DNA from: Bacillota bacterium | GTDB lineage: Bacteria; Bacillota; Clostridia; Peptostreptococcales; Anaerovoracaceae | Length of the DNA: 64,000 nt | Assembly (NCBI GenBank): GCA_029101005.1 | Contig: JAQXQE010000010.1 | Coordinates: 1-64,000 of the forward strand | Direction of reading: 5' to 3' | Shown here: piece after piece, positions 44,271 to 52,100 of the stretch | Numbering within the stretch: position 1 is the first letter of the stretch | Layout: each line of letters starts with the position of its first letter | The notes under the pieces: model-generated | The model's database searches: none | What the model was told of the DNA's origin: nothing | The model's input: the letters and a program-made list of their open reading frames with translations, nothing else | Made by a program: the position numbers and the translations under genes

Positions 44271-45974
44271 GTGGCTATTAATAAAATAGACAACTTAATA
44301 ATCACAGACATCAGCTGGGAGAGAATCTTCCTCAGCTTCACTCTTGAGGGAGAGAAGTATGAGGATGCGCAGTTCTATCTCGTAAGAAGTAGCGAAGTTG
44401 TTGTCAACGAGGAAGCTTACTACAAGAAGATAGAGACTCCAATCTACGCACTTGAGGAGTACGAGAGAGTTCTTATCAGCGATGTAGCAGAGACAGAGAG
44501 CGGCTATGTCCTAACTGTAGATATTGCCTGCATCGATGATGGCAGATTCCTGAACAATGGAACTTGGACAATCAAGCTTGTTAATGAAGAGAATGATGCC
44601 TGCCTTTCGATGAATATGGAACTCGCCAAGAGGCTCGATGAGAAGACGAGAATCTTCCCCTACGGCAATAACCCATACGGACCAAAGAAGTATTCATATA
44701 ATGTTTTCTTCGATATGCTCAGCTTCGTAGATGACGGTTTCATCCCTGTAGTTAACAGCTTCTTCATGAAGCGCAACGACAAATGGATGATTCGTAAGCA
44801 TCACGAGGAGGCGAACCACAAGAAGGACCGCATGAGACTTATCAAGAAGGCGGTAGTAGTTAAGCTCATTAGAATGTACTACTTCGTAGTATCGAGAATC
44901 ACACCTAAGAATGGCAAAAGAGTTCTCTTCATGACTGAGACCAAGCCTTTTCTCTGGGGTAACCTTCTCTACATTCACAACAGAATGATCGAAAGAGGAC
45001 TGGACAAGGATTTCAAGATCACAGTTTCGTGCAGATCATCTGTTGGAAGTCACAAGGGTGTAATGAGCTGGGTCAAGGCAGTTACAAAGATTGCACAGAA
45101 TGACATCATCTTTGTGGATGACTACGCTCCAGTATTCGGCTTCTTCAAGCTCAATCCGAAGACGAAGCTGGTTCAGGTATGGCATGCCGGTGAGGGCTTC
45201 AAGTCAGTAGGCTACAGCCGCTTCGGCAAGAACGGTTCACCGTTCCCAAGCGAGTCACCACATAAGGCATATACACATGCGCTTGTCGGTTCACAGAGAC
45301 TGATTCATGTATACGAGGAAGTGTTTGGAATTCCAGCGGACAGATTCCTGACTTATGGAATGCCAAGACTCGATGGCTTCCTCGAGCCTGAGACAATTGC
45401 AAAGACAAGAGCAAAGGTATATGCAGAGTATCCAATGCTCGAGGGCAAGAAGGTTATTCTCTTCGCTCCAACATTCAGAGGTACGGTTCAGGAGGACGCT
45501 GTCTACGATTACGACCAGCTGGACTTCGACCGCATCTACGACTTCTGTGGCGACGAGTATATCTTCGCGGTGAAGATGCATCCTTTTATCAAGGAACCTG
45601 CACCGATAAGAGAGAGCCAGAAGGACAGAATCATCGACCTGACAAAGTACCAGAATATCAACGACCTGTACTATGTTACAGAGATTATGATTACAGATTA
45701 CTCATCGGCGTTCTATGAGTTCGCGCTGATGAAGAAGCCGGTTCTCTTCTTCACATACGACAGAGAGAACTACGAGCTCGTAAGAGGGGTGCACAGGAAG
45801 GTAAAAGAGAATGCGCCTGGTCGCGTCTGTGACAGCTTCGAGGAACTTATGGATGCTCTCGAGACGGGCAATTACGAGTTCGAGAAGACTGCTCAGTTCA
45901 TCGAGGAGAACTTTGGCGACTACGATGGACGTGCAAGTGATAAAGTAATCGACCACATACTGCTCAACAAGTAG
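44271..45974 (+). CDS. CDP-glycerol/CDP-ribitol glycerophosphotransferase-like (TagF/TarL family)
   Basis: 567 residues. GTG start at 44271, with GAGGA upstream. The N-terminal ~200 residues resemble the accessory beta-rich domain of TagF-like enzymes. The C-terminal GT-B-type catalytic domain shows VQVWHAGEGFKSVGY, PRLDGFLEP, VILFAPTFRG, KMHPF and ITDYSSAFYEFALMKKPVLFF, the family's conserved His and DYSS motifs. It should transfer polyol-phosphate units onto a growing wall polymer. No transmembrane helix; the family binds the membrane peripherally. The glycerol versus ribitol choice cannot be read from sequence. Confidence 0.87.
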   Translation: MAINKIDNLIITDISWERIFLSFTLEGEKYEDAQFYLVRSSEVVVNEEAYYKKIETPIYALEEYERVLISDVAETESGYVLTVDIACIDDGRFLNNGTWTIKLVNEENDACLSMNMELAKRLDEKTRIFPYGNNPYGPKKYSYNVFFDMLSFVDDGFIPVVNSFFMKRNDKWMIRKHHEEANHKKDRMRLIKKAVVVKLIRMYYFVVSRITPKNGKRVLFMTETKPFLWGNLLYIHNRMIERGLDKDFKITVSCRSSVGSHKGVMSWVKAVTKIAQNDIIFVDDYAPVFGFFKLNPKTKLVQVWHAGEGFKSVGYSRFGKNGSPFPSESPHKAYTHALVGSQRLIHVYEEVFGIPADRFLTYGMPRLDGFLEPETIAKTRAKVYAEYPMLEGKKVILFAPTFRGTVQEDAVYDYDQLDFDRIYDFCGDEYIFAVKMHPFIKEPAPIRESQKDRIIDLTKYQNINDLYYVTEIMITDYSSAFYEFALMKKPVLFFTYDRENYELVRGVHRKVKENAPGRVCDSFEELMDALETGNYEFEKTAQFIEENFGDYDGRASDKVIDHILLNK

Positions 45975-45990
45975 CTGAGAGGAGGCGAAT

Positions 45991-46743
45991 ATGAGCAAGA
46001 ATATAGTAGTGATTTTTGCTGGTGGAAGCGGAGTGCGCATGGGTTCAGGAACTCCTAAGCAGTTCCTTGAGGTCAATGGCAAGCCGATTATCATCCACAC
46101 ACTGGAGCTCTTCGAGGAGCATCCGGCAATCGACGAGATTTACATTGCCTGCAGAGAGGATTACATTCCTAAGCTGAAGAAGCTTCTCAAGAAGAGCTGG
46201 ATCAGCAAGGTTAAGAATATTGTGCCGGGCGGAACTTCTGCTCTCGGTTCAATTCACAATGGACTTAAGTCTGCTGTAGACAACTGCGATGCTGACGATA
46301 TCGTTCTGATTCACGATGGAGTAAGACCTTGCGTAGTTCCATCTGTAATTGACGATGTCATCGCAGCGACTAAGGAGAAGGGTGCGGCGGTTACTTGCAC
46401 ACCTCTCTTCGAGACACCTATTCACAGCGCGGGCGGAGAGTACATCGAAGAGATTCCTGTAAGAGACGAGTGCTACACAGCACAGGCTCCACAGAGCTTC
46501 AAGTTCGGACAGGTGCTCGAGGCATATGACAAGATTGCTGCAGATAATCCTGAGTTCAAGGGAATGGTCGACAGCGGCTCACTCATGAGAAGCTGTGGCT
46601 ATGAGGTTGCAATCGTTAAGGGCAACCGTGGCAATATTAAAGTAACTACACCGGAAGATCTTTATATTTTCCGTGCAATGATGCAGTACAGAGAGTCCCA
46701 GGATGCGTTCGGCTTTGCAGCGGGCGAGACTCAGAGCAAATAA
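45991..46743 (+). CDS. IspD/TarI-family cytidylyltransferase
   Basis: 250 residues. The nucleotidyltransferase signature FAGGSGVRMGSGTPKQFLEV is followed by PGGTSALGSIHNGL, LIHDGVRPCV and TAQAPQSFKF. The family includes IspD (methylerythritol phosphate) and TarI/Bcs1 (ribitol-5-phosphate). Its place between a polyol-phosphate transferase and a SDR within a surface-polymer locus favours a CDP-activated sugar alcohol for the wall polymer; IspD function is still possible. ATG at 45991 after GAGGAGG. Confidence 0.82.
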   Translation: MSKNIVVIFAGGSGVRMGSGTPKQFLEVNGKPIIIHTLELFEEHPAIDEIYIACREDYIPKLKKLLKKSWISKVKNIVPGGTSALGSIHNGLKSAVDNCDADDIVLIHDGVRPCVVPSVIDDVIAATKEKGAAVTCTPLFETPIHSAGGEYIEEIPVRDECYTAQAPQSFKFGQVLEAYDKIAADNPEFKGMVDSGSLMRSCGYEVAIVKGNRGNIKVTTPEDLYIFRAMMQYRESQDAFGFAAGETQSK

Positions 46744-46762
46744 CAATAAGGAAGTACACCAA

Positions 46763-47797
46763 ATGCATAAAGTCATCAGAGAAGACATAGATAATATTCT
46801 CGCTGAGAAGCTTAGCTGGGATAAGTTCAAGGGAACTAACGTCCTGGTTACAGGTGCCAGCGGCATGGTAGGCGGGTACATTCTCAACACTCTCGTTGAG
46901 CTCAACAACAGAAATGACTATGGAATGGGAATCTACGCTCTCGTAAGAAATCCAAAGAAGCTCCCTGAGGAGATCAGAGAGCAGGTAATCGTAGTTCAGC
47001 AGAGTGTAACTGAGCCTATCAATATTGATGAGTCAATCGACTTCATCGTTCATGCGGCGAGCCCAGCTAGCCCAAGAATTATGAAGGACGACCCAGTCGG
47101 AACTGTTGCGGCTAATACTGTTGGAACATTCAACACACTTCAGCTCGCGGCGAAGGGTTCTGGCAAGGGATACCTCTACATCTCATCAAGAGAGATATAC
47201 GGTCAGCCTTATGAGCACCAGAGAGTTTTCTCAGAGACGGATTACGGTTTCGTTGATCCGCTCTCAGCAAGAAGCTGCTACCCTGAGGGCAAGAAGGCGG
47301 CCGAGACAATGTGCGTATGCTTCAAGGAGCAGTACGGAGTCAATGCGAAGATTGCAAGACTTGCTCACACATTTGGACCTGGAATGGCCATCGATGATGG
47401 TAGAGTTCAGTGCGACTTCTTCAGAAATGTAATCAGAAACGAGGACATTCTCCTCAAGAGCGACGGATCTGCAATCAGAACTTACACTTATGTAGGTGAT
47501 GCGATTGCAGCTATGTTCCGCATTCTGCTCGATTCAGATGAGATTGTTTACAATATTGCGAGCGAAGAGTCTACAGTATCGATCAGACAGCTCGCGGAAG
47601 CTTGCGTTGCCGCATACCCTGAGAAAGGCCTTAAGCTTCGCTTCGAGATTGAAGGAGCGCTCGCAGGAACCGCGCCTTTTACACTGGGAATACTCTCAAG
47701 TGAGAGAATCCGTGGCATCGGCTGGAAGCCGCTCTACACTCTCGACGAGGGAATCAAGAGAACTATCTCTTACCTCGCAGATACATCTAACGTATAG
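46763..47797 (+). CDS. NAD-dependent epimerase/dehydratase (extended SDR)
   Basis: 344 residues from ATG 46763, preceded by AAGGAAG; the frame opens at 46703 inside the previous gene. NAD-binding VLVTGASGMVGGYIL, active-site SREIYG and YPEGK (Tyr-x3-Lys), then FGPGMAIDDGRVQCDFF and the TYTYVGDAIAAMF block place it near UDP-glucuronate decarboxylase-like extended SDRs. Together with the IspD/TarI-like gene it may supply an unusual CDP-linked or UDP-linked precursor. Substrate unknown. Confidence 0.82.
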   Translation: MHKVIREDIDNILAEKLSWDKFKGTNVLVTGASGMVGGYILNTLVELNNRNDYGMGIYALVRNPKKLPEEIREQVIVVQQSVTEPINIDESIDFIVHAASPASPRIMKDDPVGTVAANTVGTFNTLQLAAKGSGKGYLYISSREIYGQPYEHQRVFSETDYGFVDPLSARSCYPEGKKAAETMCVCFKEQYGVNAKIARLAHTFGPGMAIDDGRVQCDFFRNVIRNEDILLKSDGSAIRTYTYVGDAIAAMFRILLDSDEIVYNIASEESTVSIRQLAEACVAAYPEKGLKLRFEIEGALAGTAPFTLGILSSERIRGIGWKPLYTLDEGIKRTISYLADTSNV

Positions 47798-47804
47798 GGC
47801 ATAA

Positions 47805-47833
47805 GAAAACGGCTGGGCCTCACGGGCCAGCCG
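47805..47833. terminator. Terminator between SDR gene and convergent CDP-glycerol-type transferase
   Basis: Hairpin CGGCTGGGCC-TCAC-GGGCCAGCCG (one internal mismatch), with TTTTC on the minus side. It mainly ends the minus-strand gene and may serve both. Confidence 0.7.
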
Positions 47834-47854
47834 TATGTATTGTTGCGATATTTG

Positions 47855-48973
47855 CTACTTGCGCACGGACCAGATGAAGTTGACGATGTCCTCCGTCGCG
47901 TTCGGACAAGGTGCAGCGACATATTTGTGAAGGAACTTCTCAAGGGCATCACAATCGTACTCGCCTGAAGCGATATAATTCGCAAGTGGTTCGGCTGTTT
48001 CGAACATCGGACTTGGCAGTTCTGCTGGATAGTCCATGTACATGCTTCTTGCGGACATATACTCTTCGAAGTCGTATGAGTAGAAGTAGATTGGAGTTCC
48101 GAGAATTGCTCCCTCGTAGATGATGCAGCTGTAGTCGCTGACGATGGCATCGGCGATTGTGAGCATATCGAAGGATGAGTACTCCGGATAATCGCAGTCA
48201 ACCATTGAGAGCGGGTGCGCTTTGACAACGAGTCGATACTTATCTCCCTCGGCTGCGAGTGCATTGCGGAGTGCATCAACTGCCTCGGCGAACTCCTCAT
48301 CGCAGCCCTCGCCTTTGCGGAAGGTTGGGACATAGACCACATTGAAGCTCTCCTTAAGTTCTGGGTGAGCTGTTAGAATCTCATCGCGCTTAGCATCAAC
48401 CCAATCAGGTCTTGAGAGAAGCTCTGCACGAGGAAGCGGCAGAATAACGATTCTGTCCTCCGGGAAATCGAAACCGGCAGCCAGGTGTGAGCGGTAGCCC
48501 TCGCCAGCGCCGAGAACATAATCATAATTGCGGTGCATCTTCATCGCATGAGCGACAGTGCTCGAGGAACCCTCGGCTTTGTCGAGAATGCTGTAGCCGA
48601 ACTGCTTCATAGTGCCGATTGAATGCCACATCTGGATTATCAGAAGCTTCTTTCTGTGGTGAAGTACACTTGCGGCGATGCAGTATGAATCAAGAACAGC
48701 AATCTCAGAAGTAGCAAGGTGATACATCTGAGTGAGCATATGAAGTCCATAGCCGAGCTTCGAAGCCATGCCGCCCTCAATCTTGCGGCAGAGAACAACG
48801 ACCTTGTAATCAGGGTGAAGCTCAGAGACCTTAGCGGCCAGCATATCGATATCTGTCGATGGCTTGTTGCTCTGACGACTAAGAATGACCAGCTTCTTCT
48901 GAACTGGAAGAAGCTTTAATGGCGCATATACAATATTCAGAACTAACTTAGCAATACCAATAATTATTTTCAT
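47855..48973 (-). CDS. CDP-glycerol glycerophosphotransferase-like (TagB/TagF family, second copy)
   Basis: 372 residues, catalytic domain only. An N-terminal hydrophobic or amphipathic stretch (MKIIIGIAKLVLNIVYAPL) is followed by QMWHSIGTMKQFGYS, VVYVPTFRKG, VVKAHPL and IVSDYSCIIYEGAILGTPIYFYSYD. Its lack of the long N-terminal domain seen in the 44271 gene suggests a primer/priming (TagB-like) or different chain step. It converges on the main set, against replication. The acceptor is not known. Confidence 0.85.
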   Translation of the reverse strand: MKIIIGIAKLVLNIVYAPLKLLPVQKKLVILSRQSNKPSTDIDMLAAKVSELHPDYKVVVLCRKIEGGMASKLGYGLHMLTQMYHLATSEIAVLDSYCIAASVLHHRKKLLIIQMWHSIGTMKQFGYSILDKAEGSSSTVAHAMKMHRNYDYVLGAGEGYRSHLAAGFDFPEDRIVILPLPRAELLSRPDWVDAKRDEILTAHPELKESFNVVYVPTFRKGEGCDEEFAEAVDALRNALAAEGDKYRLVVKAHPLSMVDCDYPEYSSFDMLTIADAIVSDYSCIIYEGAILGTPIYFYSYDFEEYMSARSMYMDYPAELPSPMFETAEPLANYIASGEYDCDALEKFLHKYVAAPCPNATEDIVNFIWSVRK

Positions 48974-49052
48974 AAGATATAATCTCCTTCGAACTTGAGT
49001 ATAACAGTAGAGGAGAATCTAAGCAAACTGGAAGAGAGAAACGGACGACAAA

Positions 49053-50525
49053 ATGGGTAAGCAGAAACATTTCTTCACATTCTTTATGGGAAGCGGTATG
49101 AATATGATCCTCAGCCTGATCACAACACCGCTGATTACAAGACTGGTTGCGCCGGAAGTATACGGCAACTGGTCTCTCTTCATACTCTTTGGTAACATCT
49201 ACCTCATTATGGCAACCCTTGGATTTGACCAGGGCTTCGGTAGATTCTTCTACACCCACGATGAAGAAGAGTATAAGACACACGTTCTTAGAGTCGCTGC
49301 AAAGCTTCCGCTGGGAATCTCTCTTGCGACAGCTCTCATTCTTCTCGCAGTCTATGTTACAGTTGGCAAGAAGTACTTCATCCTGCCAATCTTTGCAGTA
49401 TACATGTTCGCTTTTGTAATCGAGAGGTTCACAACGCTGACACTCAGACTCAAGATGAAGTCAACTGCATATGCGATTATCATAAATATTCAGAAGTTGA
49501 CATATACAGTTCTGGCAGTTGGAGCAATCTGTCTCACAAATATCAACCACCTCGCAGTTCTCTGCGGATGTACAGTAATCTCACATCTTGTGACAAGCTT
49601 CCTTGCAATGAGAAGAGAGCGCAATATGTGGTCTCTCAAGACCTTCTTCGGACCTATTCACAAGGAGTATCTTGATGACTGCAGCGAGAGATCAATGATC
49701 AAGTACAGCTGGCCGCTGATCTTCTCATCACTCTGCTACTGGGTATTCCTCGGAGCAGATAAGGTAATGATCAAGATGTTCTCAACAGCAACTGAGCTTG
49801 GATATTACGCGTCAGCGACTAGTATTCTGAATGTATTCGCGATTGTTACAACTACATTCAATCTGATCTGGGGACCAATGGCCCTTGAGCAGTATGAGAA
49901 GGGCGACGGAGATCACAGTTTCTATGTCAAGGCAACAGACTATATCTCAATAGTAATGTTCGGCTTCGTTGGAACAGTCGTCTTCGCTAAGGATGCAATC
50001 ATCTACTTCCTCGGAAGTGACTACAGAGCAGCCGTAGTTCTGCTTCCAATGCTCTCACTGCACCCTCTGATGTATTCAATCTCAGAGAGCACAGTATACG
50101 GAATCAATTTCAAGAAGAAGACACAGTATCACCTGTACTTCACAGCATTCTGCAGTGTGCTCAATATTATGCTCAACTATATTCTCATCAATAAGTGTGG
50201 AGCACTTGGAGCAGCTATCGCAACAGGAATAACATACACAGTATTCTTCATTCTGAGAACTTACTTCTCAATGAAGTGCTTCCCTGTAAAGTACAATCTC
50301 TACAAGATTGCAATCATGACAGTTCTCTACTACATCTTTGCAATCTACAACACAACACACTTCATCGACTGGGTGAGCTGCTTGATGTATGCTGTACTTG
50401 CTGGAACAGGAATCTACCTCTACAAAGATGCTCTTAGAGAGCTCATCGGCTTCGGTCTTGACTACGCAAAGTCGATTCTTAAGAAGGGCAAGAAGAAAGA
50501 GGCTCCTGCAGAGGAAGAGAGGTAG
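49053..50525 (+). CDS. Polysaccharide/teichoic-type flippase (Wzx/MOP superfamily)
   Basis: 490 residues with 12-14 hydrophobic helices spread along the chain, beginning FFTFFMGSGMNMILSLITTPLITRLVAPEVYGNWSLF, the usual polysaccharide_synt start with the 'YG' pair. SWPLIFSSLCYWVFLGADKVMI and the middle PLMYSISESTVYGINFKKKT are also typical. A short basic tail rich in Lys/Glu ends it. It should move lipid-linked repeat units across the membrane for the nearby Wzy-like enzyme. ATG at 49053. Confidence 0.88.
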   Translation: MGKQKHFFTFFMGSGMNMILSLITTPLITRLVAPEVYGNWSLFILFGNIYLIMATLGFDQGFGRFFYTHDEEEYKTHVLRVAAKLPLGISLATALILLAVYVTVGKKYFILPIFAVYMFAFVIERFTTLTLRLKMKSTAYAIIINIQKLTYTVLAVGAICLTNINHLAVLCGCTVISHLVTSFLAMRRERNMWSLKTFFGPIHKEYLDDCSERSMIKYSWPLIFSSLCYWVFLGADKVMIKMFSTATELGYYASATSILNVFAIVTTTFNLIWGPMALEQYEKGDGDHSFYVKATDYISIVMFGFVGTVVFAKDAIIYFLGSDYRAAVVLLPMLSLHPLMYSISESTVYGINFKKKTQYHLYFTAFCSVLNIMLNYILINKCGALGAAIATGITYTVFFILRTYFSMKCFPVKYNLYKIAIMTVLYYIFAIYNTTHFIDWVSCLMYAVLAGTGIYLYKDALRELIGFGLDYAKSILKKGKKKEAPAEEER

Positions 50526-50586
50526 TCAAAATATCGAAATTCATCGCAATTCATCGCAATTAACGAATACGAAGAATGTGTACATA

Positions 50587-50652
50587 TGTTATAATCTTCG
50601 TAACTGCGAGACATATTACTAACACCGCAGGCTCTCCGATATGGGGAGTCTG
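50587..50652 (+). promoter_or_regulatory. L,D-transpeptidase promoter and leader hairpin
   Basis: TGT-TATAAT is an extended -10 (hexamer 50590-50595) giving a leader of about 80 bases. Within it is a 10-pair hairpin CAGGCTCTCC-GATAT-GGGGAGTCTG (50628-50652, three G-T pairs). No U-tract follows, so it is not an obvious terminator. Confidence 0.5.
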
Positions 50653-50686
50653 GTTTGTAATCAATATTAGAAAGAACAAGAGAAGT

Positions 50687-51829
50687 ATGAGAAGAAGATT
50701 CAGACTGATTTCGGTATTGCTTGTTGCAATGATGATGACAATGTCATTTGCCAGCACAGCATTCGCTATTGAGGATCTTAATACAGACGGACCTTCATCA
50801 GCAGAAGACGTAATCGTATTTGACCTTGAGCCACAGGGCGATGAGCCGCCAACTGGTGATGGGGATGAGACTGAACTCAAGAATGGTGTATATCTTGAGG
50901 AAGGTTCATATTATCTCTATATCAATGATGTTATGCAGAAGGCACAGAAGGTGTTGTACGAGGGCAAGTGGTATTTCGCTAAGGCGGATGGCAAGCTCGC
51001 GCGTAACGAGCTTCTCAAGATTGAGGGCGCGTACTACTACGCAGGTAGCGACTGTGCACTCGCCGAAGGCGTTTTTACCAACGACAAGGGCGCATCATAC
51101 TATGCTGATGAGGACAAGAAGGTCAATACCGAGGAGAAAGTAATCAATATCAACGGTTCAGACACTTATACGACTAAGAGCGGACAGATTAAGAGCAATC
51201 AGTTCGTGACAGATTCGAAGGGTAATCTTCACTATCTCGGTGTGAACGGCAAGCTCGCAATGGGCGTCTTCAAGGCGGCTGATGGTTACAAGTACTATGC
51301 TGATGAGAACGGAGTAGTTCTCACGACAAGCCAGAAGGTCAGCTGGAACGGCAAGTCATATATCGTCAAGGAAGGCGGAAGACTTGCAAGCGATCAGATT
51401 GGATTTGCGAATGGTCTTGCATACTGGGTCAACAAGGACTGCACAGTAAGAACTAGTACTTTTGCATATGTGAAGATATCTACTCAGAAGATGTACTTCT
51501 ATAAGAACGGCAAGAATCTGCTTGCAACAAGTGTCATCACAGGTAAGCTATCGACACCTACTCCAACTGGGGACTTTGCTGTAACAGGTAAGGCGCGCAA
51601 TGTTCGCCTGACTGGACCAGACTGGGATGTAACAGTTTCCTACTGGATTTCATTCGTGGGCAGCTCAATCGGATTCCATGATGCTAACTGGAGATCATCA
51701 TGGATGTTCAACGACAGTAATTATTACAAGGCAAACGGTTCGCACGGATGCGTTAACATGCGAACAGCTGATGCGACTAAACTCTATAACAATATTGCGA
51801 AGGGCACAGTTGTAATCGTAAGAAAGTAA
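50687..51829 (+). CDS. Secreted L,D-transpeptidase with cell-wall-binding repeats
   Basis: 380 residues from ATG 50687; the frame opens at 50576 but MRRRFRLISVLLVAMMMTMSF is the real signal peptide (cleavage after STAFA). Residues about 65-255 are four to five short Tyr/Trp-rich repeats of the choline/glucan-binding type (GKWYFAKADGKL, GASYYADEDKKV, GYKYYADENGVV). The C-terminal YkuD domain (about 260-380) carries TPTGDFAV and the catalytic SHGCVNM. It would make 3-3 cross-links in, or attach proteins to, peptidoglycan. No CWB2 modules, unlike its downstream neighbours. Confidence 0.9.
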   Translation: MRRRFRLISVLLVAMMMTMSFASTAFAIEDLNTDGPSSAEDVIVFDLEPQGDEPPTGDGDETELKNGVYLEEGSYYLYINDVMQKAQKVLYEGKWYFAKADGKLARNELLKIEGAYYYAGSDCALAEGVFTNDKGASYYADEDKKVNTEEKVININGSDTYTTKSGQIKSNQFVTDSKGNLHYLGVNGKLAMGVFKAADGYKYYADENGVVLTTSQKVSWNGKSYIVKEGGRLASDQIGFANGLAYWVNKDCTVRTSTFAYVKISTQKMYFYKNGKNLLATSVITGKLSTPTPTGDFAVTGKARNVRLTGPDWDVTVSYWISFVGSSIGFHDANWRSSWMFNDSNYYKANGSHGCVNMRTADATKLYNNIAKGTVVIVRK

Positions 51830-51877
51830 TCAAGAGAAAGATCAGGGGTATTCAAAGCGAACAGAGTCAGACGAAGA

Positions 51878-52033
51878 ATGTGCAGAATCTGCACGATATT
51901 AATGGCGCTGATGCTCGTTCTTGGAATGACAACATCAGTATTTGCTAAGGATCATCATTCCGCGAAGAATTACGGATATATCGAAGATCCGCGAATTGAG
52001 AAGCAGTACATCAAGGATATGATAGAAAGATAA
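51878..52033 (+). pseudogene. 5' fragment of a Cwp84-like peptidase gene
   Basis: 51-codon frame: a signal peptide (MCRICTILMALMLVLGMTTS ... VFA), then YGYIEDPRIEKQYIKDMIER and stop. The same stretch in the next gene reads FGYLEDPNVEKVYVHDMVEA and continues into the propeptide and protease. So this is the start of a third paralogue cut off before its catalytic domain; 67 bases follow before the intact gene. No convincing Shine-Dalgarno stands before it. A short secreted peptide kept for its own use is possible but less likely. Confidence 0.7.
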
Positions 52034-52100
52034 GTATGGCGGCATATTCACTAAGTACTAGTGTTGTGCCCCTTTGTGCTATTGCTAAAGGAGGAGACAA

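Noticed and set aside
50576-50686. Upstream extension of the L,D-transpeptidase frame
   Set aside because: It would cover the promoter and the 10-bp hairpin; the signal peptide begins properly at ATG 50687.
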